Below, one piece after another: positions 1 through 10,068 of a DNA stretch of 64,000 nucleotides. The notes beneath the pieces are model-generated. The model was not told the DNA's origin. It saw only the letters and a program-made list of their open reading frames with translations, and did no database searches. The first letter of the stretch is position 1, and each line of letters opens with the position of its first letter. The position numbers were made by a program, and so were the translations under genes. Source of the DNA: Pyrenophora tritici-repentis (taxonomy: Eukaryota > Ascomycota > Dothideomycetes > Pleosporales > Pleosporaceae); the NCBI RefSeq assembly GCF_003171515.1, contig NC_089391.1, forward strand, positions 4,340,001-4,404,000, written 5' to 3'.

Positions 1-1105
1 ATTATCAAAGGCGCAAGCGAGAAGCGAAAGATTAACCACGTCGAATGAGTACGATTAAGTGCAGGGCAGTCGTGCCAGGTTGAACCTTGTAGCAGCTAGC
101 ATGCTAGGCTATCGCAGGATCGATCGAGCAGCAATGACCAAAACAATGTAACTGTTGCGAGTCAGGCAGTTGCAAAAACTGGGGACCGCAAAAGTTGGAC
201 AGGATGATTATGGATATGACGTGTATCTGGTGTAGTAATGGTAATTGACGAGATCCCACAAACAACATAGTAATAATACATGTGATCACGGATTTTTTTT
301 TCTGGAAATCCTCATGGCTGCCCCAAGTAATTTGCATGCGGGATCTGAATGAGTGTCGTGAGCGGCATTGTTCGTGGCCATCGCATTATAATTGCAGTCG
401 ATATAACAAGAGTACGTACCCCTCTCATAAGCACTCGGTCCCCACCACAAACACTAGTCGTACGAGCAGCAGCCAAGTACAAGCTGTCTGAAACACAAAA
501 GACGCGCGGGCATAACACAGCAAACTCGTTTTGGTTGTCACCCCGGTTCGCATAAACACCCTTGTAACAGAAATGACGGATCTGACAGTCCTTAACCCGT
601 ATTATAGGCCTGGTAAGCGGAGCTTTTCAAGCGAACAGGTGGTGCGTGCATGTATACAAATATTCATCATCCAGTACATGAAGGAGGATGTAGTCCCCAA
701 AACTCAGGTTTCTTCTTCAAAAACCTCCTCCCCACTTTAAACGCAACCATGTTCAGATCGATGCTACCAACGACGTCACCCCACGCGATGATTTACCCGG
801 CGGAAGTAGACCACATGCAGCATACACGACAACACACCAACAGCAATAGCAGCAGTACCGCAGTAGCGCTTCCGCGGAGACGAAGCACTTCATCCACGCG
901 ATCCCAGCGATCTCTCAACTTTTCACGTCCACACCCCGCTTCCCCGGTACGACGGCAAAGTCCAAATCCAACAACACATCGTCATATCAGTCCCCCGCTC
1001 CCTCTAAGCAACACATCTCCCATCTCCCACCAAGTCATCATCGTTTCCCCCAAGCCCAAAAAAGCCGCTTTATCCTCACGTGGCCGCGTCCGAGCACCCC
1101 GCAAA
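1..1105. other. 5' flank of the dehydrogenase, no gene supported
   Basis: No gene is convincing here. Short open frames lack ATG starts, splice logic or protein-like composition. From 650 a frame runs open into the dehydrogenase start at 1106, giving about 150 Ser/Pro/Arg-rich codons. This looks like leader or low-complexity sequence rather than a domain, although an N-terminal extension cannot be excluded. Confidence 0.5.
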
Positions 1106-1874
1106 ATGGCAACATACTTTCTGACAGGCGCCAACCGCGGCATCGGCTTGGAATTTGTACGCCAACTCGCCGCCAAATCAAACAATACGATCATCGCAGG
1201 CGTACGCAGCAAGTCAGCTGATCTATCCGACCTAGAAGCTTTAAACACGCACTCCAACATTCACATTGTTGAATGCGATGTCGGCAGCCTAGACTCGCTT
1301 TCTGGCCTCGAATTCCGTGTCGCCGAGATCTTAACAAAGTCCGGTAGTAACCTAGACTACATCTTCAATGTGGCGGGCATCAATGCTACTAGCAGTGATA
1401 CCTCGCTGACGCTGGACCCCAAGAGCCTGAACGAGCATATGCAGACGAATGTAATGGGGCCCGCGAAGATTGTGCAAAGTCTAAAGAGGTGGCTTGCGAG
1501 AGGTGCGACGGTGATGAATATGTCTAGTGGATTGGGGTCGCTAACGGTGGCGACGGATGTTACAAAGTGCTGCACGTATAGCATGAGTAAGGCGGCTTTG
1601 AACATGTTGACCTTGCATCAAGCCAAGGACTTGAAGGCTGCCGGGGTGAGGGTTATTACTATGGATCCGGGATGGGTGAGTTTCTTTTCCGTCTTCTCAA
1701 CTGCAAAGAATATATGGCTGACAATTGATTTAGGTCAAGACACGAATGGGCGGTAAAGGCGCAATGATCGAACCTGAAGTAAGCGTCGGAAGTATGCTAG
1801 ACGTGATTAATGGGCTCAAAGATTCGGATTCTGGGAAGTTTTATAGATACGATGGTGCGCCTGTGCCTTGGTAG
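1106..1874 (+). CDS. Short-chain dehydrogenase/reductase (sniffer/C-factor-like)
   Basis: NAD(P)-dependent oxidoreductase with a single Rossmann fold, substrate unknown. Exons 1106-1675 and 1734-1874 (intron 1676-1733, GTGAGT...TTTAG) give 236 aa, the normal size for classical SDRs. The cofactor motif TGANRGIG is at residues 6-13, an NVAG-type motif near residue 90, MNMSSGLG near residue 140, and the catalytic YSMSK at about Y158-K162. PGW followed by VKTRMGG spans the splice junction, as is usual in this subfamily. The ATG at 1106 was chosen because the SDR fold begins directly after it. The frame is also open upstream to 650, so a longer N-terminus is possible but has no domain support. It stands alone, with no pathway neighbour. 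Family call is firm; the reaction is not inferable. Confidence 0.85.
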
Positions 1875-2876
1875 CTTCCTTTCTCCTCCCTCACCCACAC
1901 TCACTTTCTCACTACTCTTCACACGTAGGTAGATAGATAATCATAATAAACACATAAAACAATCTACTAATCTCACCCATCATCCCCCAGACACCTCATC
2001 TTCTCACAACAAATTTACCCGACGTCCTCCTATAACACCATCAACCATCGCATATCACCACCACCCCACAATGCCACCCCAAGCATACCCCCGCGGATTA
2101 AATGCCCGAAACAGTGCAAGTACATTATGCGACTTCTTTTCTTCGGAGCACTGACGCATTTGGCACGGGATGGAACAATGCAGCGGCTGCTGAAACATGG
2201 GGCTAGCCAGGCCGATGAAGCTTTAATTCGGTCGGATTGGTTGGGCGGGTGGTGATGAGATCGGATCACCGGGTGTCAGCGGGAAGTTTCGCAGTGTAGC
2301 GATCGCGTGATCATTTGGATCGGGCGAGTGGGAAGTCGAGAGAAAGCTGAGCATGAAGCCTGAGGCTGGGGAAGTTAGGGGGGTGAAGGAGTGGAGCCCG
2401 TGGCGTTGTCTGCATCACGGGGGGTTATGGGATGATCTTATGGGTACCTAGGTACTGTGTTACTAGCGGTGTGTGTGCGATTTGAGTATACGGTATGCGG
2501 TTCTAAATGTAGATGCGATATTTTTCTTTTTTCCAAATTCTGGATGCGCCTCTGTCTGGGCGTGGTGAATGTGGATGCTGCATGTCATGGAAGGTCCACC
2601 ACATTACAGCGTGGCGCGTACTTATGATCGTGCATGAAGATGTGGAAAGTGCATATCCGCGGAGCGAAAGTTCTCGACTGTTCGAAGATATGGAGTTGAG
2701 GTGAAGTTTGAGGCCGGGCGTTGCCCTCGTTTTCTGCTGGAAGGAACGTAAGCTAGTTCCGTTATTCTCTGCTAGGAATGTGTGGAAGTCGTGCTCAAAT
2801 CTTCTCAGGTACCAAGATCGAAAAAAAAAATGTTGAGTGGATAGATTCAGATAAGTGGTCACCGCTGGCACATGCG
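1875..2876. other. Intergenic, no gene supported
   Basis: Short frames on both strands (for example 2030-2269 and 2503-2871 on the minus strand) show no domain, no plausible splice sites and mostly non-ATG starts. Nothing else was recognised apart from a poly-A run near 2820. Confidence 0.5.
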
Positions 2877-2973
2877 TGACATAAGATACTTAGCAGTGTA
2901 GGTAAGCAGCTAATAGGCGTATTAAGCGACTACAGTGGCCTGTCTACACTAGTATGTTAAGTATTCTATGTCA
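2877..2973 (+). mobile_element. MITE copy 1
   Basis: First of six related short elements in the window. It begins TGACATAAGATACTTAGCAG and ends GTATTCTATGTCA, which pair as imperfect terminal inverted repeats. The interior carries the shared core TAATAGGCG...GCGACTACAGTGGCC...ACACTAGTATG. The outer CACCYGGGTG part of the inverted repeat is degraded on the left but partly kept on the right (CTCGGGTG). It is non-coding. Confidence 0.75.
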
Positions 2974-3136
2974 CTCGGGTGCTGGTGTGGTTGACTATGA
3001 GTCGTGAGGAAAATGCTAAGTCGAGGGCTAGTTGGTTTGCAAGTCTGTTATGTTAGAGGAATTGTCTATAGAGACAGTCTATGGATATCCTCTAAAGATA
3101 TCAGTCTACTAATTTTGCCTAGAGGTATCATCTAGC

Positions 3137-3241
3137 TGTCATAAAACACTTGACAGTGTGAGTAAGTACCTAATAGGCGCGTCTGGCGACAACAGTGGCC
3201 CTTGTACACTAGTATGTAAAGTGTTCTATGACACACGGGTG
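3137..3241 (+). mobile_element. MITE copy 2
   Basis: Left end TGTCATAAAACACTTGACAG and right end AAGTGTTCTATGACA are near-perfect inverted repeats, followed by CACGGGTG. The core (TAATAGGCG, TCTGGCGAC, ACAGTGGCC, ACACTAGTATG) matches the other copies. It lies only about 165 bp from copy 1 in the same orientation. No coding capacity. Confidence 0.8.
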
Positions 3242-3717
3242 GTTTCGTGTAGGCTTATCCGATAAACTTATCGTATGAATTGATCAAAAAACCGTATCGT
3301 ACAGACTTACGGTAGAGATAACAATAAGGGAAATTTGAAAAGAAGATGCTTGACGCGAACGGGTTTGGAACAGCAGGAGTGACTATACACATGTTCCAAT
3401 AAACTGCAGGCATGTGTGTCCCTCTATATACTGCGTCAAGACCATCACAATTGTTTTTGCAGCTCTTGATCGTCCAAGCTATTTTGAGGGGTCTCAAAAT
3501 AAGCCCAGCGTACACTCTTATCTGGTCTCGCAACCCGTGCGCCATTCATTCATCCATCGTATCCTCCAAGGGTCCTCAATACCAGTTCAACCGGGGTCTC
3601 AAACCGGGAACCTACGTCTACCACAGTGTAAATACATCTGTTCCCATCTCTTCCACCAACAACAATCCCGGCTGACTCAACACTCATAGCCTCCCGCAAA
3701 CTCACTTTGCCTCCACA
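3242..3717. other. Intergenic upstream of broken gene
   Basis: Contains no supported gene. Small overlapping plus-strand frames at 3412-3689 have no recognisable features. The last ~100 bases are CA/CT-rich, as expected of a leader or promoter for the gene starting at 3718. Confidence 0.4.
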
Positions 3718-4555
3718 ATGCAGTCGTCTAGCGTTTCACCCACCCCACCTACCGTGCTCTCCGATACTTTCTCCATTTTCAGCCAAGGTAGCGTCATCTC
3801 CCAGCTTAATATTCATCGTCGCATCTCTCTCCGCCATCAAAACATTAGAACTATCCAAAGATATCCGCCACGATCGTCCTCTAACCGATAACGAACTCCG
3901 CGCTATAGACCGCTCATTCGAATCTACCGGTCGTTCCATTCCCCTTCATGCTATTAGAAACGCCATCTACCTTGGTCGAACGCGAGAGAATCGTGAGAAC
4001 TACACCCCGTTCTCTGAGGAGCCATGCTTGTATCTCGTTTTCCCACATATGACGTACCAGAAGAAAAGACCTGTGGGGATACTTTTTGACAATGTGGTTG
4101 CGCCTGCTTTCACGTGGGCTCTACAGGAGTATGAAGTTCCGGAGATACCAACAGGTGCAGAACGAGCTATTCGGCCTGGTTTCGATACCTACAAGACGCT
4201 CCCAAAACAATATGAAGTGATAGCGCACAACGATGATTATTGGGAGCCTGATGGGACCAGGGATTCCGCGAGTATGGATGCTGTGAGGAGCCGGATTTTT
4301 GAAATTGCGTGAAGAGAAATGGAACAAATTGTGGACGATAGCAATGACGGTGCTGTATACGAGATGCGTGGTATGAAGTTGGTCATTCTGGTTTCACGGC
4401 TTGACCATCCGGTGGTGACGCAGGTAGCAGCTCGGGAAGCGATGGCACTGTATGATGATGATATTGATTCGCATTATATAGAGGGAGGGAGGGTTGTGTA
4501 TACGCGCGAGTATGACCTACAGGACCCTGAGGGGAGCATGGACTGCCTCGAGTAG
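3718..4555 (+). pseudogene. Interrupted paralogue of the 4782-5864 gene, unknown family
   Basis: Proposed exon 1 is 3718-3787 (ATG in CACAATGC), intron 3788-3848 (GTAGCG...TTAG), then an open frame from 3849 to a TGA at 4310-4312. The same frame continues open directly after the stop to 4555. Residues on both sides of the stop align with the minus-strand gene next door: AIRNAIYLG versus AIRNALLLG and LVFPHM versus VIFPHI before it; MRGMKLVILVSR versus CRGRVFVNAWLN and DDIDSHYIEGG versus DSRWMQQGSF after it. The stop therefore cuts a conserved region. CGA to TGA (Arg to stop) is the simplest origin. A 33-nt GT-AG interval spanning the stop exists but is shorter than any other intron here. Function unknown. 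Alternatives are a genuinely shorter protein ending at 4312, or a sequencing error. Confidence 0.6.
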
Positions 4556-4781
4556 CGCGTGTATCCGTGCTATTCGTTCGTAGATTGCTAGATTTTTGTT
4601 ACTCAGTGTACTTGACCTTAAAGGCAACACAAATGAATAGAGCCGTGAATTATTCAGCGATTAATGTTTATTATCTGGACGTCTACCACCTCGCTCTTAC
4701 TGAACGTTCATGTCAAAGTTTACTGTCTCTATATGCGAGACAATCAATCCATCAAATGGGCGAGAAGAAAGCGTCCACGCT

Positions 4782-5864
4782 CTAAATCTTCGCCTTCTTA
4801 GTCTGATGTCCATTCCCTTCCATGTCATCATCAAGCTCGTCCTCACCGTCCTCATCCCCAATGCGCCTCTCATGGATATTACCCTTATCATCCCCCACAT
4901 ACACAATGTTACTCGCCCCATCCTTCGCTACCATCTTGTTCGCCTCATCCAAAGTCCCCATCACAATTCCCTCCACAATCTTGAAACTACCTTGTTGCAT
5001 CCATCTTGAATCAACGTACTTATCCCACTCCTGCGCCAAGCAGCGAAACCGATCGTGCGTATTCAACCACGCATTAACGAATACCCTGCCCCTACATAGC
5101 GCCAACAACACGGGATCTTGATATTGCGGTAGCTGAGGATGATCCTTCAACATACCCTTGATTGACGTCCAAGCTGATGCGTAGGTGGTGGAGCGGAGAC
5201 CCGTATATTGGCCTTCTATGTCAGGGGTGGAAGAGTGATCTTGCCACGAGGGCCAGTACGTACGTACGGTGTTTGAATTGCGGTTGCGGAAGTGTTCGTG
5301 GAAGCCAATGAAAGACAAGGCGTCATTGGTTGTAGAGATACCGCGCGAAGGTAGGATCCTGGTTCTGGAGTCGTGAGGACAGCCCGACACAGTGACGAGA
5401 CCACTATCAGCCCAAGCGCGGTCAAAAGCTGGTTTGACAATGTCGTCGTGCCAGATTTTGAGAAACGTCTCGTCTGTTGCGGCGTGCGTAGATATATGAG
5501 GAAAGATGACAAAGATGTGGGAGTATGTGCCTAGGTCTTTGCTCATTTTCCCATCTGCAGAGGGGTCATATGTGCTCCCGAGCAGCAGCGCATTTCGGAT
5601 AGCTGAAGGAGTAACGGTCTGACCTAGTTGGTGTCGTAGATGATGTGCGATGAGATGGGCGTCAGCTGCGCTGATTGGGTTCGCAAACTTGTAGTCGATG
5701 GCACTTGGAATCCAGGATGTTTGCTCCCACGTGAGGCGCTTGGCAAAGGCGAGAGAATTAGGAACGCAGAAGGAGAGTTCGGTGTAGCATTGTTCTTTGT
5801 CGGAAAACTCTGCGAGAGCAGCCAGGGTAGGTAGATCGCGCTCATGGGTGCCTTTATTGGCCAT
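4782..5864 (-). CDS. Hypothetical protein, member of a local paralogue pair
   Basis: Single-exon protein of 360 aa starting at an ATG in good context (CCATGGCC). No known domain was recognised. Its central part (about residues 60-160) holds the motifs shared with the interrupted gene at 3718-4555: PSAIRNALLLGS, FVIFPHIS and a following D-DIVKPAFDRAW stretch. The C-terminus is acidic (about residues 335-350) and ends in the basic KKAKI, which could be a nuclear localisation signal. There is no signal peptide or membrane segment. It is convergent with its broken relative, the 3' ends being 227 bp apart, which suggests an inverted duplication. Expression and role unknown. Confidence 0.65.
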   Translation of the reverse strand: MANKGTHERDLPTLAALAEFSDKEQCYTELSFCVPNSLAFAKRLTWEQTSWIPSAIDYKFANPISAADAHLIAHHLRHQLGQTVTPSAIRNALLLGSTYDPSADGKMSKDLGTYSHIFVIFPHISTHAATDETFLKIWHDDIVKPAFDRAWADSGLVTVSGCPHDSRTRILPSRGISTTNDALSFIGFHEHFRNRNSNTVRTYWPSWQDHSSTPDIEGQYTGLRSTTYASAWTSIKGMLKDHPQLPQYQDPVLLALCRGRVFVNAWLNTHDRFRCLAQEWDKYVDSRWMQQGSFKIVEGIVMGTLDEANKMVAKDGASNIVYVGDDKGNIHERRIGDEDGEDELDDDMEGNGHQTKKAKI

Positions 5865-6102
5865 GGCGGTTGCGCAAGAGTGGTGTAGTATTGAGTTGCG
5901 TCTGAGATTAATGGAATATGGGGAGATAAATACTGTGAGGGGGTGAATGGTGTTTCACACTGATCAGTAGTGCCAGTTTAGCTTGATAGCTGTAGGAAAC
6001 TACGTGAAATATTCACTTTTGCATATTCACCCATTACGTCAGCCATTTTCTTGCGACAAGGCTTTGCAACCCTTCATTGTACGTGATATTTACATGTTCA
6101 GG

Positions 6103-7628
6103 TCAACTTAGGCCACCAGATCTAAATAACGTTGCGAGTTGGTTTTGCAACGCTTGCATGTCGGAGTCTATCTCTGCAATTGCATCAATTCGATCTTGGT
6201 CCTTTGTATCGCAATTGCGCAGAATTATGCCTCTGATATGAGGTTCATCGCTGATGTCGCTAAACAAGGATTCGTCTTCCTCTTGACGCGGGCTAAGATC
6301 ATCACCTGGCTGATTGTCTTCGCCATCTGTGTAAGAAGCGTCGTTCGGGCCATAATCTGGGTTGTTCTCAACGAGATAATCTTGATGTCGGGTGCGGAGA
6401 CATGGTGTTTGCTAGAAAAGGTCAGTTCGTCTTGATTTTTAACACGGGAAAAGGATTACTCACACTGTCGAAGAACTTTGCTGCTTCTTGTCTCCACTCA
6501 GACTCCGGTTTTCGGATGAGAGGGAGTAGATCAAGCTCGATGGGAGGTTTGATCGTTCTCTTGGCGTATCTAAGCGTGAATTTCACGCGAGCGCCCTCCG
6601 TATCAAATTCCACAATCAGTGGTCGAAGAGCCTCAAAAAACTCGGACTAGAGATTGAGCCTAATATGCTTCTGTGTCAAGACTATGGTCAATTCGAACCC
6701 CTGTTTTTTCTTGATACGGCGTATTGCGTCGAGTGATTGACGCCATTTGGCTGCCCTGGGCAGGTCTCGAGCATAACCCCACTGAAAAGGATTGCTCATA
6801 TCGATTTCAATGTTCAACTTCCGTAAAACATCGGCAGGATCCAGCCCCACCAAAAAAAGCGTCGTTCGAAACGACCAATTCTGCTCCAGGCAGTAGAACA
6901 CTCCGTACTTGGTGTGAACGAACGCGAGGAACTGCCTTGCACCAAGCTTCCACAATCTCGCGGGCCGACTCATGACCTACATATGCAGGCTTGATGAAGA
7001 ACGGGTGATCTGCGTGTGCCCCTGGGAAATCATCTCGTGTTGGTACCACGATCCGCTTGGTCAACCTTTCACATGAAATCGAATTGGGGCCAGTAGGTCT
7101 TCTTGTTTGACAGACCATCCACATGTGATAATGAGTGTCTTTCAGAGTCTCGTCATCCCATATATACACGTATACAATGTCACGGAGGTCCCGCAGTAAG
7201 AATCTTCGCATACGTGCGAAGAAGGGAAGATTCCATGCGGCGCATTTTGCAAGGATAAGAGGCATCAGAACCCTATCGTGAACTATTAGATGAGGCAATG
7301 GGAACTAAGAGGCCTGACTTTACCTTAGTCGAGCTAGTCGAGCAGATTGTCCCCAAGGTCCGTATTGGGGAGTAGCTTGCTCGAGTTGGCGCAGCAATGC
7401 GTTTGTCTTCTTCTTGAATTTTCTAACACTGCAACGATTTGTCAAGACTAACGCATTGATTGGCAGTGAACGAAATACCCAGTTTTGCTTTGGAGGTTAT
7501 CGGGCTTGACACTGAATTTGCATTAGAGGCGAGCGTGATAGACGTGCATACTAGCTAGCTTACTTATGCAAGACTCTCTGTATTTCCTGAAACGCCGCAT
7601 CTTGTCTCTTGTTTGATAAGCCGCTCAT
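6103..7628 (-). pseudogene. Disabled paralogue of the 38445-39906 gene
   Basis: Exon remnants follow the layout of the intact relative: 7564-7628 (MSGLSNKRQD...), 7324-7428 (a Lys/Gln-rich helix), 6464-7272 (main domain) and 6103-6411 (C-terminal exon, 102 aa, fully open). Splice sites and phases still fit. The main exon has two lesions. First, a net +1 frame change near 6900-6950, after AREIVEAW and before YGVFYCLEQNW. Second, an in-frame TAG at 6647-6649 exactly where the intact gene has Trp in RLNLW. TGG to TAG corresponds to CCA to CTA on the plus strand, a CpA to TpA change of the kind caused by repeat-induced point mutation. Shared motifs with the relative include RDLRDIVY versus PREIRDLVY and GFELTI versus GFKLEI. 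Alternatively there are unrecognised introns, but homology crosses both lesions. Confidence 0.7.
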
Positions 7629-7959
7629 GTTGTGGTGGAGGGAGTCGCAGACAGAATTAGATGAAGTCGGTGGAGGGGTTACAAGCGGCGATTACTACCG
7701 TAGATGTGTCGGAAATTTCCGCGCACCATTCCGAAACAGGAAACTTTGTAGTAAGATCAAGACATTGTTGTTCGATTGTGACTATTTTCTGTATCTACAT
7801 ATGTGACAAAAGAAGCCAAAAAAAGGGTAAAGTATATGTTGAGAAGTAAACACCACATCATCAAGACCGAATCCAGCACCAAGTCTGAATCCTCCACACT
7901 CACAGGTGCTGCCAATTCTCATACCAGGAGATCCTGTGAAGCTCAACGTGTTGTTGTGC
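7629..7959. other. Short intergenic spacer
   Basis: Lies between the start of the broken gene (7628, minus strand) and the stop codon of the Gly-rich secreted protein gene (7960, minus strand). It should hold the 3' end of the latter and any promoter of the former. No gene seen. Confidence 0.4.
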
Positions 7960-9024
7960 TTAATATCCTCCCTCCTTGCCCTTGTCTCCCTTGTCGCCGC
8001 CACCAAACATGCCACCGAGCCAGCCGAGGAAACCGCCTCCTGGGGCGCCATTCCCGTTCCCGTTCTCGGAACCGTCCTGACCAGACTGTCCGGGATAATC
8101 TGGGGCACTAGTGGGTTGTGGGCCACGGGTGACTGTCTCCATGGTGGTGGGAAGCTCTGGCACACTGCCAGTAGGCATGGGGAAGCCGCCAGTGGGTGCG
8201 GGGAATCCGCCAGGTCCACCGGGTCCACCAGGTCCTCCGGGTCCTCCAGGTCCACCTGTGGGCATAGGGAAGGGCGAGTCTGAGCCACCCTCGGATGGGT
8301 AATCGCCGGGTGCGTCAGTTGGGGCAGGGAAGGGTGAGTCTCCAGGCTGTCCGTCAGATCCTCCAGGACCACTAGGACCGCCAGCTCCGCCGCTGGGAGA
8401 GGGCATGTTGGGGAAGCCACCAGTGGGCATAGGGAAACCTCCAGGTCCACCGATGCCGGAAGGGACACTACCGCCAGGGGCATCACCACCTGGAGCGCCA
8501 GGGAAGCCACCACCTGGAGCACCACCGCCTGGAGCACCACTGCCTGGAGCACCACTGCCTGGAGCACCACTGCCTGGAGCACCACTGCCTGGAGCACCGC
8601 CGCCTGGAGCACCACTGCCTGGAGCACCACCGCCTGGAGCACCACCGCCTGGAGCACCACCGCCTGGAGCACCGCCGCCTGGAGCACCACCGCCTGGAGC
8701 ACCGTCACCAGGAGCGCCAGGGAAACCACCACCGGGAGCACCAGGGGATCCGCCACCTGGAGCACCGCCACCGGGAGAGTTGCCTCCAGGAGCACCAGGG
8801 AAGCCACCGCCTGGAGCACCTCCGCCGGGGTAGCCACCACCTGGTGCACCGCCACCTGGAGCGTTGCCGCTAGGAGCACCGGGGAAACCACCGCCTGGAG
8901 AGTTGCCGCCAGGCGTACCGTAGGTTTGACGCCTAGCAGGCGCGAGCTGATAGTCAATGGCCAAGCCGCCAAAGGGGACAGCAAGGGCAGAGCCCGAGAG
9001 AGCGAGGATAAAAGCACCCTTCAT
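7960..9024 (-). CDS. Secreted Gly/Pro-rich repeat protein, collagen-like
   Basis: 354-aa protein from the ATG at 9022-9024. Residues 1-16 (MKGAFILALSGSALAV) form a clear signal peptide. A dibasic site in APARRQTYG at about residues 30-38 looks like a Kex2 processing site. The rest is low complexity. A long tract of GGAPGGGAPGGG/GSGAPG pentads (about 15-bp DNA units around 8510-8720) is followed by FPAPTGG/FPMPTGG segments and a GPGGPGG stretch resembling collagen triplets. The C-terminus is FLGWLGGMFGGG followed by a Lys/Asp-rich tail. No GPI-type hydrophobic end, no Cys and no enzyme domain. It probably acts in the wall or extracellular matrix (inference). Repeat number is likely to vary between strains. 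High GC and repetition make the reverse strand open as well, but the signal peptide identifies this strand as coding. Confidence 0.8.
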   Translation of the reverse strand: MKGAFILALSGSALAVPFGGLAIDYQLAPARRQTYGTPGGNSPGGGFPGAPSGNAPGGGAPGGGYPGGGAPGGGFPGAPGGNSPGGGAPGGGSPGAPGGGFPGAPGDGAPGGGAPGGGAPGGGAPGGGAPGGGAPGSGAPGGGAPGSGAPGSGAPGSGAPGSGAPGGGAPGGGFPGAPGGDAPGGSVPSGIGGPGGFPMPTGGFPNMPSPSGGAGGPSGPGGSDGQPGDSPFPAPTDAPGDYPSEGGSDSPFPMPTGGPGGPGGPGGPGGPGGFPAPTGGFPMPTGSVPELPTTMETVTRGPQPTSAPDYPGQSGQDGSENGNGNGAPGGGFLGWLGGMFGGGDKGDKGKEGGY

Positions 9025-9918
9025 TTTGATTGTCGAAGTAGAAATTGATTTTAAAGCGAAGAAGTTGTGGAGCGTGCGGTCAGAGTGAGGATGACTGCGG
9101 AGTTGTAAAAGAGAGAACTGGCACAGCCAAAAGAATGTAGGTATACCGCTGGTATATGCAAGAGAGCGAGAGCTGAAAGAAGGTTTGTGTGGAAAGAGAA
9201 CGGTGTACAACTGTCTTGTGAAGGACTTGTCGATGCCCTTCAAACCTCGAGGCGGACACGCAAGATATATGTTTCTCGCTCGGAGAGTCCGAAGCCCGGT
9301 CGTCACGACTTCATCTAAGCGCATTGACACTTTCAGAGACTCTGAACGCCTAGTCGTTCGACACGACAAGGGAGTAGTGAGTACTACCTTCTAGTTACCG
9401 ACATGATCAATCAAACATTGCGTAGGCGCGGGCGGGGACTGGGGTAGCCCACGCACGGCAACGAGGATCCCAGAGCGGTTCGGAGGATATGTTTGATCGT
9501 TTTGATTTCGATCAGACATGGTTTCTTAGTTGTAGTCCAATGAAATGACGGCGCGGAAGCGAAACATGGAGAAAGTGTGGAGTGCCAAGGATCTCAGCGC
9601 GGCGCAAGGCCAAAAGCACGGTTAAGGGAGCTGCAGATAGATTGTGAAAAAGACCTCATGTTTCGTCGAGATGCTCTAGACGGGAAACGGGGATGCCAAT
9701 AGTGGATGAAGGCTAGCGGTGGGTCCGTTTCAGGCGTACGTACACCCAAACGCCAAGACGGGGCTAGAAGCACTTCATTGGTGACTTCGCCCTACAACCT
9801 TATCCGCTCTGTAACAGGCGCGTTGTTTAATTAGAGCCTCAATGCTTCCATACCTAACCTTGGGGGTGCGATCAATAGTATTGTGTGACGTATGACTTGC
9901 GATGTCACCATCGCGGAC
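9025..9918. other. Promoter side of the secreted repeat protein gene
   Basis: Upstream sequence of the minus-strand gene at 7960-9024. No gene, RNA or repeat was recognised before the MITE at 9919. Confidence 0.4.
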
Positions 9919-10048
9919 AACAGGTGACATAGAATACTTGACAGCGACAGTACAGGTAAACTCCGATATTCTCTTCCTCATAGGCCTATCTGGCGCCTAC
10001 AGTAGCGTTTTTATACTAGTGTGTTAAGTATTTCATGTCACCCAGGTG
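9919..10048 (+). mobile_element. MITE copy 3
   Basis: Left end CAGGTGACATAGAATACTTGACAG and right end TTAAGTATTTCATGTCACCCAGGTG are inverted repeats. The core CATAGGCCTATCTGGCGCCTACAGTAGC...ATACTAGTGTG is recognisable, with extra bases between the left end and the core. It sits 20 bp beyond the stop codon of the MFS gene and could lie in its 3' untranslated region. Confidence 0.8.
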
Positions 10049-10068
10049 TGGTGTTAATAGCGATCGAC

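Noticed and set aside
3060..3136. Extra MITE-like palindromic string (TCTATAGAGACAGTCTATGG...)
   Set aside because: It shares no ends or core with the six-copy family and has only short self-complementarity.
8405..8833. Plus-strand Pro-rich open frame
   Set aside because: It is the reverse complement of the GGAPG repeat; repetitive GC-rich DNA is open in several frames. The signal peptide and start lie on the minus strand.
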